The notes beneath the pieces are model-generated. The model was not told where the DNA came from and made no database searches. It saw nothing but the letters and a program-made list of their open reading frames with translations. This document shows positions 24,891 to 34,229 of a stretch of 64,000 nucleotides of DNA, one piece after another (position 1 is the first letter of the stretch; every line of letters starts with the position of its first letter). The stretch comes from an uncultured Alphaproteobacteria bacterium (GTDB lineage: Bacteria; Pseudomonadota; Alphaproteobacteria; Caulobacterales; Caulobacteraceae): assembly GCA_937920085.1 (NCBI GenBank), contig CALETE010000080.1:124001-188000 (forward strand), given 5' to 3'. The position numbers and the translations under genes were made by a program.

Positions 24891-27605
24891 TTGAGCTTCC
24901 TCCAACGTTTCTTCGGCTCCTCCAATGACCGCAAGGTCAAGGCCATGTCGGCGCGTGTCGCCAAGATCAACGCCCTCGAACCCCAGATTCAGGCGCTGAC
25001 CGACGACGAACTGCGGGGCAAGACCCAGGAATTCAAAGACCGCCTCGCCAAGGGCGAAACCCTAGATCAACTTCTGGAAGAGGCCTTCGCCGTCGTCCGT
25101 GAAGCTGCCCGGCGGGTGCTGGGTCAGCGACATTTCGACGTCCAGTTGGTGGGCGGCATTGTCCTGCACCAGGGTGGCATTGCTGAAATGCGCACTGGCG
25201 AAGGTAAGACCCTCGTGGCGACCTCACCGGTTTATCTCAACGCCCTGTCCGGCAAGGGCGTCCACGTCATCACGGTCAATGACTATCTGGCCCAGCTTCA
25301 CGGCGACTGGATGGGTCAGGTCTATCGCTTCTTAGGCCTTTCCGTCGGGACCATTATTCACGGTCTAAGCCAGGGTCAGCGCAAGGCGGCATACGAATCC
25401 GACATCACCTACGGCACCAATAACGAATTTGGCTTTGATTATCTGCGCGATAATCTGGTCTACGAAGCCGAAGAAATGGTCCAACGCGGCCATAACTTCG
25501 TGATCGTCGACGAAGTGGACTCCATCCTGATCGATGAGGCGCGCACGCCTCTGATCATTTCGGGCCCCACCGACGACCGCTCAGAATTCTACAAGACCAT
25601 CGACGTCCTGATCAAAGAGCTGATCAAGGACCCGATCACCTACGACTTCGACGAAAAGCAGCGCCAGGTCATCCTGACCGAAGAGGGTGCCGAGCGGATC
25701 GAAGAAATCCTGATGGAAGGCAAGCACCTGGCCGAAGATTCGGCCGGACTCTATGACGCTGCCAACGTGTCCGTGGTCCACCATGTGAACCAGGCCCTGC
25801 GTGCGAATATCCTCTACACCCGCGAGAAGGACTATATCGTCCGAGCCGGCGAGGTGATCCTGATCGATGAGTTCACCGGTCGAATGATGACAGGCCGCCG
25901 CCTGTCGGAAGGCCTGCACCAAGCCATTGAGGCCAAGGAAGGCGCCCACATCCAGCCCGAGAACCAGACCCTGGCCTCGGTGACCATCCAGAACTATTTC
26001 CGCCTCTACACCAAGCTGTCGGGCATGACCGGTACGGCCTCCACCGAGGCTCAGGAATTTGGCGACATCTACAAGATGGACGTGCTGGAAATCCCCACCA
26101 ATCGCCCGGTGGCCCGGATCGACGACGACGACGAGGTCTATCGTACTGAAGCCGAGAAGAACCGAGCAATCCTGATTCAGATTCAAGACTGCTATGTCCG
26201 CGGCCAGCCGGTGCTGGTGGGAACGGTCTCCATCGAGAAGTCAGAGGCCCTGTCGACCCTCCTGCAGAGCCACAGCTTCGAGCACGACGGCAAGACGGTG
26301 AGGGGCATTCCGCATAACGTGCTGAACGCCCGCTATCACGAGCAGGAAGCTGCCATCGTCGCTGACGCCGGCATTCCCGGCGCTGTGACCATCGCCACCA
26401 ACATGGCCGGTCGCGGCACGGACATTCAGCTGGGCGGCAATATCGATATGCGGGTCCTGAAATGGCAGGACGAGCAGCGCGATCAAGGCATTGAAGTGAC
26501 GCCCGATCAGGCCAAGGCCCGCAAGGCCGAGCTGGAAGCCGAGATCAAGGACCTGAAGGAAAAGGCTCTGAATGCCGGGGGCCTTTATGTCCTGGGCACT
26601 GAACGCCACGAAAGCCGCCGCATCGACAACCAGTTGCGGGGCCGGACCGGCCGTCAGGGAGACCCCGGACGGTCAAAGTTCTTCCTGTCATGCGAAGATG
26701 ACCTGCTGCGCATTTTTGCCGGCGAACGGCTGGACTCCATCATGCGCACCTTCGGCGTTCTGGAGGGCGAGGCCATCACCCACAAGTGGCTGAACGGCGC
26801 CATCGCCACGGCGCAAAAGCGCGTAGAGCAGCGCAATTACGAGATCCGCAAAAACCTGCTGAAGTACGACGACGTGGTCAATGACCAGCGCAAGGCGGTG
26901 TTTGAGCAGCGCGCCGAGTTCATGAATGCGGCAGACCTTTCGGAAATCATCGCCGAAATGCGCCAGGATACCGTCGAAGATCTGGTGACCCGCCATCTGC
27001 CGCCCAAGGCCTATGCCGAGCAGTGGGACGTGGAGGGGCTGGATGCCCAGGTCAGATCTCTGCTGGGCCTGGAGCTCCCCATCGCTGACTGGGCCGCCGA
27101 AGAGGGCATAGCCAACGAAGAAATTCAGACTCGCCTGCTTGACGCAGCCAATGCCAGGGCCGCGGAACGGGAAAGCCTGCTGACTCCAGACCGCATGCGG
27201 GCCGTGGAAAAGAGCTTCCTCTTGCAGATGATTGATCTGCAATGGCGCGAGCACTTGATGCACCTTGACCACCTGCGAAATGTCATCGGGCTGCGGGGCT
27301 ATGGTCAGCGCGATCCGCTGAATGAATACAAGACCGAAGCCTTCAGCCTATTTGAAAAGCTGTTGGTGGACCTGCGCCAGAACACCACCCGCTGGTTGAT
27401 GACGGTCGAGTTCCAGTTCGCAGAGCCGGAACCCGCACCGGTCAGCAATTATCAGGAAATCCATGTGGATCCTGAGACGGGCGAAAATCTAGCGTCCGGA
27501 GCCGCCGCACCCTTACCAGTCGGCTGGGAGAATACCGGCCGCAATCAGGCCTGCCCCTGCGGCTCAGGCAAGAAATTCAAGCACTGTCATGGGGCTTTGA
27601 TCTAG
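24891..27605 (+). CDS. secA: Preprotein translocase ATPase SecA
   Basis: A 904-residue SecA from TTG 24891 (LSFLQRFFGSSNDRKVK, which matches the family N-terminus). It drives secretory proteins through SecYEG. Walker A is MRTGEGKTLVA, Walker B IVDEVDSILIDEARTPLIIS. The preprotein crosslinking domain, helical scaffold (WREHLMHLDHLRNVIGLRGYGQRDPL) and second NBD (NMAGRGTDIQLGGN, RTGRQGDPG) are complete. The C-terminus has the zinc tail CPCGSGKKFKHCHG that binds SecB and phospholipid. No clear ribosome site precedes the TTG; ATG 24945 is the only other candidate and would remove conserved residues. It is in its own unit between a terminator and a convergent gene. Confidence 0.98.
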   Translation: MSFLQRFFGSSNDRKVKAMSARVAKINALEPQIQALTDDELRGKTQEFKDRLAKGETLDQLLEEAFAVVREAARRVLGQRHFDVQLVGGIVLHQGGIAEMRTGEGKTLVATSPVYLNALSGKGVHVITVNDYLAQLHGDWMGQVYRFLGLSVGTIIHGLSQGQRKAAYESDITYGTNNEFGFDYLRDNLVYEAEEMVQRGHNFVIVDEVDSILIDEARTPLIISGPTDDRSEFYKTIDVLIKELIKDPITYDFDEKQRQVILTEEGAERIEEILMEGKHLAEDSAGLYDAANVSVVHHVNQALRANILYTREKDYIVRAGEVILIDEFTGRMMTGRRLSEGLHQAIEAKEGAHIQPENQTLASVTIQNYFRLYTKLSGMTGTASTEAQEFGDIYKMDVLEIPTNRPVARIDDDDEVYRTEAEKNRAILIQIQDCYVRGQPVLVGTVSIEKSEALSTLLQSHSFEHDGKTVRGIPHNVLNARYHEQEAAIVADAGIPGAVTIATNMAGRGTDIQLGGNIDMRVLKWQDEQRDQGIEVTPDQAKARKAELEAEIKDLKEKALNAGGLYVLGTERHESRRIDNQLRGRTGRQGDPGRSKFFLSCEDDLLRIFAGERLDSIMRTFGVLEGEAITHKWLNGAIATAQKRVEQRNYEIRKNLLKYDDVVNDQRKAVFEQRAEFMNAADLSEIIAEMRQDTVEDLVTRHLPPKAYAEQWDVEGLDAQVRSLLGLELPIADWAAEEGIANEEIQTRLLDAANARAAERESLLTPDRMRAVEKSFLLQMIDLQWREHLMHLDHLRNVIGLRGYGQRDPLNEYKTEAFSLFEKLLVDLRQNTTRWLMTVEFQFAEPEPAPVSNYQEIHVDPETGENLASGAAAPLPVGWENTGRNQACPCGSGKKFKHCHGALI

Positions 27606-27611
27606 GCGCGA

Positions 27612-27989
27612 TCAGCTGAGGGTGATGAAGAGTTCGGACTCAATCACCCACTGGCCCAACACCTTGCGCCAGGCAGCGAGATAGTCGCCGTGGACCTGAG
27701 GGGTGCCACGCCAGTCGGCGGTCCAGCGACCGACTTCACTGGCCCTGCTGCCATCGACGTCGATGCGCACCTCGGCTGGGGTCCGCACATAGGTGACGAA
27801 GTCTGGGTCGCGGAACTGGGCTGCAAAGGCCTCAACGACGGCGGGCGCGCCGAGGATCAGACTGCCGTCGCCGACAATGACCTTGATCTGCGGATCAAAG
27901 AACGGCTTCAGCCTTGTGGCATCATGGGCGGCGATAAACTTGTTGGTCAGACGGCGTCGGGCGCGAATGGCGTCTTCAGGCGTGGTCAT
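27612..27989 (-). CDS. NTF2-like / SnoaL-type protein
   Basis: A 125-residue NTF2-like fold protein of the DUF4440/SnoaL type. It opens with a helix (PEDAIRARRRLTNKFIAAHD) and has an I-L-G-A-P-A-V-V-E-A-F loop, then the alternating strands V-T-Y-V-R-T-P-A-E-V-R and WTADWRG. Family members are isomerases, dehydratases or ligand-binding proteins; no catalytic residues can be assigned. It begins six bases after the quinone reductase stop and is probably the last gene of the DUF1345-QOR-NTF2 operon. Confidence 0.8.
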   Translation of the reverse strand: MTTPEDAIRARRRLTNKFIAAHDATRLKPFFDPQIKVIVGDGSLILGAPAVVEAFAAQFRDPDFVTYVRTPAEVRIDVDGSRASEVGRWTADWRGTPQVHGDYLAAWRKVLGQWVIESELFITLS

Positions 27990-27995
27990 GTCCGG

Positions 27996-28982
27996 TCAGT
28001 CCGCACCGATCTCAACCACGACTGTGCCAACCTTGTCGCCAGCCTCGACCTTTTCGTGAGCGCTGGCGCAGTCCTCTAGGGCAAACCGCCCTGCGACAGC
28101 CAATTGTCGCGGCTGCTCGGCGATCCAGGCGGCGATATCTGATTGCGCACGCCGCCGCGCCTCGTGGGGGGAGATCGGCAGATAGACCCCGCTGACCGTC
28201 GCATTTAGCCGCATGAGGCTCAGGGCTGGGACCTTGGGAAGGCTGGCCCCCTTGGAGGCGTAATAGGCGATGGAACCATTGACCCTCAAGCAGGCGAGGC
28301 TGGCCTCAAGGTTTCCGCCGAAGTCGACGTCGACAATGTGGTGAACGCCCTCGCCCTGGGTAAAGGCCATGACGGCTTCGGCCACAGGGTCGGTGCGGTA
28401 GTTGATCACATGGTCAGCCCCGCCAGCGTGGGCTCTCTCTGCCTTGTCCGGCGAGCTGACCGTTGCAATCACCCGGGCCCCCGCCCACTTGGCCAGCTGC
28501 ACCGCATAGTGGCCCACAGCCCCGGCGCCACCGGTCACCAGGACCGTCTTGCCCTGCACAGGTCCAGCTAGGAACAGGCTGCGATGGGCGGTCATGCAGG
28601 GAATGCCAAGGGTCGCACCCTCAGCGAAGGACACAGGGTCGGGCAGGGGCGTCAGGAGGTCTGTATCCAGCTCGATGTATTCGGCTGCTGAGCCATAGGC
28701 CCGCCCATTGCGTTGGCCATTGTAGAACCAGACCCGCTTGCCCAACCAGGTCTCAGCCACCCCCGGCCCCACAGCTTCGACAATACCCGCGCCGTCACTG
28801 TTGGGGGTGATCTGCGGATAGGCCATTGGACCATTGCCGCGCATACCCACGTCAGAGGGATTGACCCCTGAGGCGCGCACACGGATGAGGGCCTGGCCCT
28901 GGCCAGCCTGTGGCTTGGGCCGATCTCCATAGATCAAAACCTGACGGGCGGGGCCGACGGCGTCGTACCAGATCGCTTTCAT
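27996..28982 (-). CDS. NADPH:quinone reductase family, medium-chain (zinc-free)
   Basis: A 328-residue medium-chain dehydrogenase/reductase from ATG 28982 (MKAIWYDAVGPARQV). The N-terminal GroES-like domain lacks the zinc-ligand cysteines of alcohol dehydrogenases. The Rossmann motif is VLVTGGAGAVGHYAVQLAKW (about 143-162), matching quinone oxidoreductase (QOR/Qor) enzymes that reduce quinones or enones with NADPH. ADHVINYR follows as usual. It lies 14 bases after the DUF1345 gene and six before an NTF2-like gene. Zeta-crystallin-like or enoyl reductase specificity is open. Confidence 0.9.
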   Translation of the reverse strand: MKAIWYDAVGPARQVLIYGDRPKPQAGQGQALIRVRASGVNPSDVGMRGNGPMAYPQITPNSDGAGIVEAVGPGVAETWLGKRVWFYNGQRNGRAYGSAAEYIELDTDLLTPLPDPVSFAEGATLGIPCMTAHRSLFLAGPVQGKTVLVTGGAGAVGHYAVQLAKWAGARVIATVSSPDKAERAHAGGADHVINYRTDPVAEAVMAFTQGEGVHHIVDVDFGGNLEASLACLRVNGSIAYYASKGASLPKVPALSLMRLNATVSGVYLPISPHEARRRAQSDIAAWIAEQPRQLAVAGRFALEDCASAHEKVEAGDKVGTVVVEIGAD

Positions 28983-28996
28983 GAGCGCGTTTCCCA

Positions 28997-29710
28997 TCAG
29001 GCCAAGGACGCCAGGAGATTGATCGACAGGGCCAGGACCACGGTATTGAAGGTAAAGGCAATCAGGCTGTGGACCGTCCCAATCCGTCGAAGGGGTTTCG
29101 AGGTGAATTCAATATCAGCGGTCTGGGCAGCTGTGCCGATCACCACTGAGAAATGCAAAAAATCCCAATAATCTGGGTCTTCGCCGCCAGGAAATTTCAG
29201 ACCTTGAGCCCGCCCCCTGGGGCCGGGCAGATCGTCGGGCGAATAGTAGCGGTGGGCATAATGCAGGGCGAAAACCAGCTGCATAACGAACCAGGATAGG
29301 GCCACAGTTACGCCGGCCAGACTGACATGCATGAGCTTCACCAATCCATGGGCGGATTTCGCCAAGCCCAACTCGGCTGTGATGGCCGCGATACTGGTGG
29401 CGCAGGCGATCATCACCACCGCCAGGATCAGGCCCCGTCCTTCATCCTGCTGATCGGCGGTCGCCTCCATGTGCTCAATCCCCGACCCGGTCATATGACT
29501 CAGCATAGCGAGGATGAACCAGGCCGCGCCTGCATCCCACGCCAGGATGGCGCGCGTGCTCCAGCGCAGCGGGGTCGGTGACATGGCAAGGCCCAGGCTG
29601 ACCAGAATCCCAACGGCAATCGCCGCCAATAGGGTCGGACGATTAAGCCAAATCCGCGCCCAGGTCTGGAGGGCGCTCCTGGTGGTTGGGGGTGAGGCGG
29701 GGTCAGTCAT
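28997..29710 (-). CDS. DUF1345 family inner-membrane protein
   Basis: A 237-residue membrane protein with about six hydrophobic segments (about 27-48, 57-78, 95-118, 130-155, 188-205, 212-236). DUF1345 landmarks are present: FALHYAHRYYSPDD, then GLKFPGGEDPDYWDFLHFSVVIG (D-Y-x-D-F-x-Y-F-S pattern). The family is widespread and uncharacterised. It starts the three-gene group with the quinone reductase and NTF2-like genes. Confidence 0.9.
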   Translation of the reverse strand: MTDPASPPTTRSALQTWARIWLNRPTLLAAIAVGILVSLGLAMSPTPLRWSTRAILAWDAGAAWFILAMLSHMTGSGIEHMEATADQQDEGRGLILAVVMIACATSIAAITAELGLAKSAHGLVKLMHVSLAGVTVALSWFVMQLVFALHYAHRYYSPDDLPGPRGRAQGLKFPGGEDPDYWDFLHFSVVIGTAAQTADIEFTSKPLRRIGTVHSLIAFTFNTVVLALSINLLASLA

Positions 29711-29931
29711 GACCCTACCTTAGCGCCTTGAGCCTGTGTCGCGAAGCCGCCCCTTTGAGAGTGCTCGGGAGGGCCACAGGATTTGGTCATGCAGGCTCCA
29801 ATGACTGTTACGTTGTAAATTTATTTCGTAAGTTCTAACACGTAAAAGCGACTGATTTCTTCAGGGCGCGTTCAGATCCGTGGTCGCGAGTCACCAGATC
29901 AGGACAAGTCCTAAGCGTATGAATTAAGGCC

Positions 29932-29970
29932 CCTCTGCCCCCTGGACGACGACGTCCAGAGGCACGGGGC
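29932..29970 (+). promoter_or_regulatory. Overlapping hairpins before the TetR gene
   Basis: CTGGACG at 29942-29948 pairs with CGTCCAG at 29953-29959. GCCCC at 29937-29941 can pair with GGGGC at 29966-29970, or instead CCTCTG at 29932-29937 with CAGAGG at 29957-29962. The two arrangements exclude each other. They end five bases before the ribosome site of the downstream TetR gene. The 274-bp intergenic region (29711-29984) holds nothing else recognised. Confidence 0.3.
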
Positions 29971-29984
29971 TCTCGGAGTGATAA

Positions 29985-30578
29985 ATGCCTCGCGTGCTTT
30001 CTGAAGCTGATGTCATCGATTTCCGTGATCGCCTTTGCGAGGCGGCGGAACGACTATTTGCAGAACATGGACCCGCCGCAGTCACCATGCGTCAGCTGGC
30101 CGCCGACCTAAAGGTCAGCCCTATGACACCCTACCGGTATTTCAAGGATAAGGATGACATCCTCGCGGCTGTGCGGACGAATGGCTTCAATCGCTTTTCA
30201 GACGCCTTGGAAGCGGCCTTTGAGTCCGTTGAGGGTGGGCGGGCCAAAGGAGCGGCGGTCGGCGAGGCCTATCTCAAATTCGCCTTTGAACATCCCGCCA
30301 CCTACAAGCTGATGTTCGACCTAGATCAGCCCGACGAGGGCAAGTATCCAGACCTGACAGCGGCCGCCCAGCGGGCTCGGGAGACCCAGACTCACTGGGT
30401 AAAGGGCCTGATTGCAGAAGGAATTTTTGCAGGCGATCCCAATGATATCGGCCACCTATTCTGGGCAGCAACCCATGGGGCTGTGGGGCTGGAATTGGCG
30501 GGCAAGATTCCTCAAGGGGCTGCCCGGAAATTGCATCGCGACCTCAATCACGCCCTGGCCCGCGGCCTTAGGGCGTAA
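29985..30578 (+). CDS. TetR/AcrR family regulator (WHG-type C-terminus)
   Basis: A 197-residue TetR regulator from ATG 29985, with GGAG six bases upstream. The N-terminal helix-turn-helix is complete: AERLFAEHGPAAVTMRQLAA, then LKVSPMTPYRYFKDKDDILA. The C-terminal ligand domain has the WAATHGAVGLELAGK region of the TetR_C_33 (WHG) type. It lies 22 bases before a threonine aldolase gene on the same strand. The ligand is unknown; neighbouring divergent targets across the 274-bp gap are the DUF1345-QOR group. Confidence 0.92.
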   Translation: MPRVLSEADVIDFRDRLCEAAERLFAEHGPAAVTMRQLAADLKVSPMTPYRYFKDKDDILAAVRTNGFNRFSDALEAAFESVEGGRAKGAAVGEAYLKFAFEHPATYKLMFDLDQPDEGKYPDLTAAAQRARETQTHWVKGLIAEGIFAGDPNDIGHLFWAATHGAVGLELAGKIPQGAARKLHRDLNHALARGLRA

Positions 30579-30600
30579 GCGACATCAGGATTTTTCCACC

Positions 30601-31611
30601 ATGGCACGCTACGATTTTGCATCAGACAATACGGCCGGCACCGCCCCGGAGGCCATGGCGGCGATCCTTTCTGCCAATGATCTCGGCCCGGCGGCAGGTT
30701 ATGGCGCGGACACTGTCACAGCCGAGGCCGCCAATGCGGTGCGGGCCTGGCTAGACGCCGATGCTGAGGTGCGGTTTGTCGCCTCGGGCACAGCGGCCAA
30801 CGCCATTTCCCTGGCCGCCCTGTGCCGGCCCTTCGAGGCTGTACTGGCCCATGAGCATGCCCATGTGACCACAGATGAAACTGGGGCGCCGGGGTTTTTC
30901 GGACACGGTCTGGGGATTATCGGCCTACCGGGGGCCTCCGCCAAGATCGACCCCGATGCCCTAGATCAAGCCCTCTCAGGGCAGGACTCAGCCCACAAGC
31001 AGTCCCCCGCCGCCCTGTCTCTGACCAATGCCACGGAATATGGCGCAGTCTATGCCACGCATGAGGTGAACCGCCTCGCCGCCGCCGCCCGGGCCATGGG
31101 CCATGCTGTACATCTTGACGGCGCTCGCCTCGCCAATGCCGTGGCAGCTGGGTTTAATCAAAAGGCCATAGCCGCTGCCGGGGTGGATATTTTAGTCCTC
31201 GGCGGAACCAAGGCCGGCATGCCGCCCACCGAGGCCATTGTCATCTTGAACAAGACCCTGACCCGCCGGTTCGACGCCCGCCTCAAGCAATCAGGGCAGC
31301 TGCCGTCCAAGGGCAGGTTCTATGCTGCGCCCTTTATCGGCATGTTGCGGGACGGGGCTTTGGAACGCCACGCCGCCCACGCCAACGCCATGGCCAGGCG
31401 CCTAGCGGACGGCATGCCGTTTAGCCTCATGCACCCGGTTCAGGCCAATGGCGTCTTTGTGGACATGCCCGAAGACGCTCATCAGCGGCTGACAGCCGCC
31501 GGATGGGTCGCCTATCGCTGCTTAGACGGATCGGTGAGATTCATGTGCTCTTGGGCGACAAAGGCCGAGACCGTGGATCAGCTGCTAGAGGTGGTCGCAG
31601 TGACAAAATAA
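30601..31611 (+). CDS. ltaE: Low-specificity L-threonine aldolase
   Basis: A 336-residue PLP enzyme from ATG 30601, with AGGA about ten bases before. It opens with YDFASDNTAG and has the beta-eliminating lyase core: VASGTAANAISLAALC, HEHAHVTTDETGAPGFF, LTNATEYGAVYA, and LGGTKAG with Lys204 expected to bind PLP. It splits L-threonine or L-allo-threonine to glycine and acetaldehyde. It probably forms a unit with the preceding TetR gene, but an in-frame extension into that gene is only a read-through artefact. The stop lies eight bases from the convergent accA stop. Confidence 0.9.
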   Translation: MARYDFASDNTAGTAPEAMAAILSANDLGPAAGYGADTVTAEAANAVRAWLDADAEVRFVASGTAANAISLAALCRPFEAVLAHEHAHVTTDETGAPGFFGHGLGIIGLPGASAKIDPDALDQALSGQDSAHKQSPAALSLTNATEYGAVYATHEVNRLAAAARAMGHAVHLDGARLANAVAAGFNQKAIAAAGVDILVLGGTKAGMPPTEAIVILNKTLTRRFDARLKQSGQLPSKGRFYAAPFIGMLRDGALERHAAHANAMARRLADGMPFSLMHPVQANGVFVDMPEDAHQRLTAAGWVAYRCLDGSVRFMCSWATKAETVDQLLEVVAVTK

Positions 31612-31619
31612 TCTCGACG

Positions 31620-32582
31620 TCAGCTCAACCCACTGCGCCCAATGGCGTAGAACCGTTCAGACCTCTGCTTCAGCAGGGCCTCGACGCTCATCTTTTCCAA
31701 GCTGTCGAGTTCCTGTTCCAAGGCGTCGCCCACGGCCGTGATCATGGCAATGGGGTCAGCATGGGCGCCGCCGGGGGGCTCGGGCACGATCCGATCAACG
31801 ATCTTCATCTTCAGCAGATCCTGGGCGGTGATCTTCAGCGCCTTGGCAGCTTCTTCCGGGGTTCGGGTTCCGCGCCAAAGGATGGAATTGGCCCCTTCCG
31901 GGGGGATGACCGAATAGGTGGCGTGCTCCAAGATCAGCACACGGTTGCCGCAGGCAATGCCAAGGGCGCCGCCAGAGCCCCCTTCCCCAGTGACCACAGC
32001 CACCATGGGAACCTGCAGCATCAGGCACTTTTCCGTTGACCGGGCGATGGCCTCAGCGACGCCCCGCTCCTCAGAGCCGACCCCCGGATAGGCCGCTGTG
32101 GTGTCGACAATGCTGATGACAGGCAGATGGAAACGCTCAGCCAATTCCAAGAGGCGGACCGCCTTGCGATAACCCTCAGGCCGGGCATAGCCAAAATTGT
32201 GTTTGACCCGGGTGGCGGTGTCGCGACCCTTTTCATTGCCTATGACCACCACCGGTCGGCCACGGAACCGACCAAGCCCGCCCATAATCGCCTGATCATC
32301 GGCAAACTTGCGGTCGCCGTGGAGCTCAACGAACTCTTCGATCAAACCTTTGGCATAGTCGACAAAGTGTGGCCGTTCTGGATGGCGGGCGACCTGGGTT
32401 TTCTGCCAGGCGTCCAGCTTGGAATAGGCCTCGGTGCGCATGGCACCGGCCCGCTCCCGAAGTGTGCTGATTTCGACGTCCATTTCGCCACTGCCTGTGG
32501 TGGCGGCCAGACGGGACAACTCTTCGATCTTGGCTTCGAGCTCAGCGATCGGGCGCTCAAACTCGAGGTAATGAGAAGCCAT
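31620..32582 (-). CDS. accA: Acetyl-CoA carboxylase carboxyltransferase alpha subunit
   Basis: A 320-residue AccA. Family signatures are complete: LEFERPIAELEAKIEEL near the N-terminus, HPERPHFVDYAKGLIEEF, RFRGRPVVVIGNEKGRDT, then IVDTTAAYPGVGSEERGVAE and the oxyanion region TGEGGSGGALGIACGN. With AccD it transfers carboxyl from biotin to acetyl-CoA in fatty-acid synthesis. Its length matches E. coli AccA (319). It follows xerD by about 70 bases on the same strand, an order seen in Caulobacter relatives. Confidence 0.97.
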   Translation of the reverse strand: MASHYLEFERPIAELEAKIEELSRLAATTGSGEMDVEISTLRERAGAMRTEAYSKLDAWQKTQVARHPERPHFVDYAKGLIEEFVELHGDRKFADDQAIMGGLGRFRGRPVVVIGNEKGRDTATRVKHNFGYARPEGYRKAVRLLELAERFHLPVISIVDTTAAYPGVGSEERGVAEAIARSTEKCLMLQVPMVAVVTGEGGSGGALGIACGNRVLILEHATYSVIPPEGANSILWRGTRTPEEAAKALKITAQDLLKMKIVDRIVPEPPGGAHADPIAMITAVGDALEQELDSLEKMSVEALLKQRSERFYAIGRSGLS

Positions 32583-32651
32583 TCGACGGGTGTACTTTCC
32601 TGTTAAGGCGCGGGCGGAAACTAGGGCGGATCGGCGCGCGTCACAAGAGTT

Positions 32652-33566
32652 TCACGACTTTCGCCCCAAGGGATGCTTGGTTGCCACCACTTCAGCCAGG
32701 CGATCCGACGCCACATGCGTGTAGATTTGCGTGGTAGCGATGTCGGCGTGTCCGAGCAATTTCTGAACCACCCGAAGATCGGCCCCACCCTCCAGGAGGT
32801 GGGTGGCGAAGGCATGGCGCAGCACATGGGGACTGACCCGGGCCGGATCTATGCCGGCGTCGGCTGCTGCCTCGTCCAACAGCTGAGCAAACCGGCGGGG
32901 GGTCAGCCTTCCCGCCTTGCCCCGGGAGGGAAACAGCCAAGGATTGGTGGCGTCGCCCTTGGGCAGGAAGGACTTCCTCATCTCAAGATAGACCTTCACC
33001 GCCGCCCGTGCCGCTGGATTTAGCGGGGCGAGACGATCCTTCTCGCCCTTGCCGCGCACCATCAGAAAGGCCGGGTCCCGAGCCAGAGCCGCCAGTGGCA
33101 AGGCCGTCAGCTCCGAAATCCGCAAGCCCGAGGCGTAGATGAGCTCAACCATGCAGGCCAGGCGCGCGCCCTGCCCCCCATCCTTCGCCCCCGCCGCGGC
33201 GATCAATCGATCCACCTCGTCTCGGCTGAGAACCTTGGGCAGGCCCCGCCCCCGTTTTGGGGCGTCAACCCGCCGGGACGGATCGTCCGCACGCCAGGTC
33301 TCGCCAAGGGCAAAGCGATAGAATTGCCGGACAGCCGATCGCCGGCGGGAGGCTGTGGCAGGGGAAAGCCCCCGGTCGCTGAGGGCAGCGAAATAGGCCT
33401 CTATGTCTTCGGCTGAGGCCGTGGCCAGATCTGACCCTCGCGCCCTTAGAAAGCCTTGGGCATCGACGAGGTCTTTGGCATAGGCCGTCAGGGTGTTCTT
33501 GGCAGCGGCCCGCTCCACCGACATCATTTCCAGGAAGGCCTCGACCCACCCTTCACCCTGGCTCAT
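32652..33566 (-). CDS. xerD: Tyrosine recombinase XerD
   Basis: A 304-residue recombinase from ATG 33566 (MSQGEGWVEAFLEMMSVERAA); ATG 33575 is a close alternative. The N-terminal SAM-like domain (about 5-95) binds the core site, and the catalytic domain has the Arg in IYASGLRISEL, HVLRHAFATHLLEGGAD with its His-x-x-Arg, and GHADIATTQIYTHV with the tyrosine nucleophile. The size and an accA neighbour fit the housekeeping XerD that resolves chromosome dimers at dif with XerC. It is not linked to the island at the window start. Confidence 0.95.
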   Translation of the reverse strand: MSQGEGWVEAFLEMMSVERAAAKNTLTAYAKDLVDAQGFLRARGSDLATASAEDIEAYFAALSDRGLSPATASRRRSAVRQFYRFALGETWRADDPSRRVDAPKRGRGLPKVLSRDEVDRLIAAAGAKDGGQGARLACMVELIYASGLRISELTALPLAALARDPAFLMVRGKGEKDRLAPLNPAARAAVKVYLEMRKSFLPKGDATNPWLFPSRGKAGRLTPRRFAQLLDEAAADAGIDPARVSPHVLRHAFATHLLEGGADLRVVQKLLGHADIATTQIYTHVASDRLAEVVATKHPLGRKS

Positions 33567-33680
33567 CACAAACATCCATAAGACCGACGCGTGAGTGTAC
33601 GCCGAGCTGGGCCAATCGGCGAGACCAAGCCGCGCTAAGCTTGGCGGAAGGCCTTGGCATCGTGTAAGTCTGGCAGGCAC

Positions 33681-34229
33681 ATGGATCCGCTCAGCCCCCT
33701 CCGCGCCCGCACCATTACCCTTGTCGGCCTGATGGGCGTAGGCAAGACCAGCGTCGGTAAACGCCTCGCAGCAGCCCTAGACCTGCCATTTCGCGATGCA
33801 GACATTGAGGTCGAGACCGCAGCTGGGCGGTCGATTCCCGACATTTTCGCCGACCTTGGCGAAGCCGCCTTTCGGGAGGGCGAACGCAGAGTCATTGCCC
33901 GCCTGCTGGATGATCCCCCACATGTGTTGGCCACCGGCGGCGGTGCCTTCATGAACGCGGAAACCCGAGCCCTCATTAAGAGCAAGTCCATCTCGATCTG
34001 GCTAAGAGCCGATGTGGAAGTCCTGGCCCGCCGGGTGGCACGCAAGGACAATCGCCCCCTCTTGACCGGGAAGGATCCTGTAAGCGTCCTTCGAGACCTC
34101 GCGGAGACGCGCTACCCCATCTATGCGGAGGCGGACCTTCTGGTCGATTCCGGCGACGCGCCCCACCATGTCACCCTGGATAATGTGATTAAGGCCTTGG
34201 CGGCCTATCTTGAGGCCCCCTTACCGTGA
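33681..34229 (+). CDS. aroK: Shikimate kinase
   Basis: A 182-residue kinase from ATG 33681. Walker A is GLMGVGKTSVG (about 17-27), then FRDADIEVETAAGRSIPDIF with the shikimate-binding Asp, and FREGERRVI and VLATGGGAF. It phosphorylates shikimate at O3 in chorismate synthesis. It diverges from xerD and its stop overlaps the GTG start of aroB (GTGA), so the two are translated together. Confidence 0.96.
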   Translation: MDPLSPLRARTITLVGLMGVGKTSVGKRLAAALDLPFRDADIEVETAAGRSIPDIFADLGEAAFREGERRVIARLLDDPPHVLATGGGAFMNAETRALIKSKSISIWLRADVEVLARRVARKDNRPLLTGKDPVSVLRDLAETRYPIYAEADLLVDSGDAPHHVTLDNVIKALAAYLEAPLP

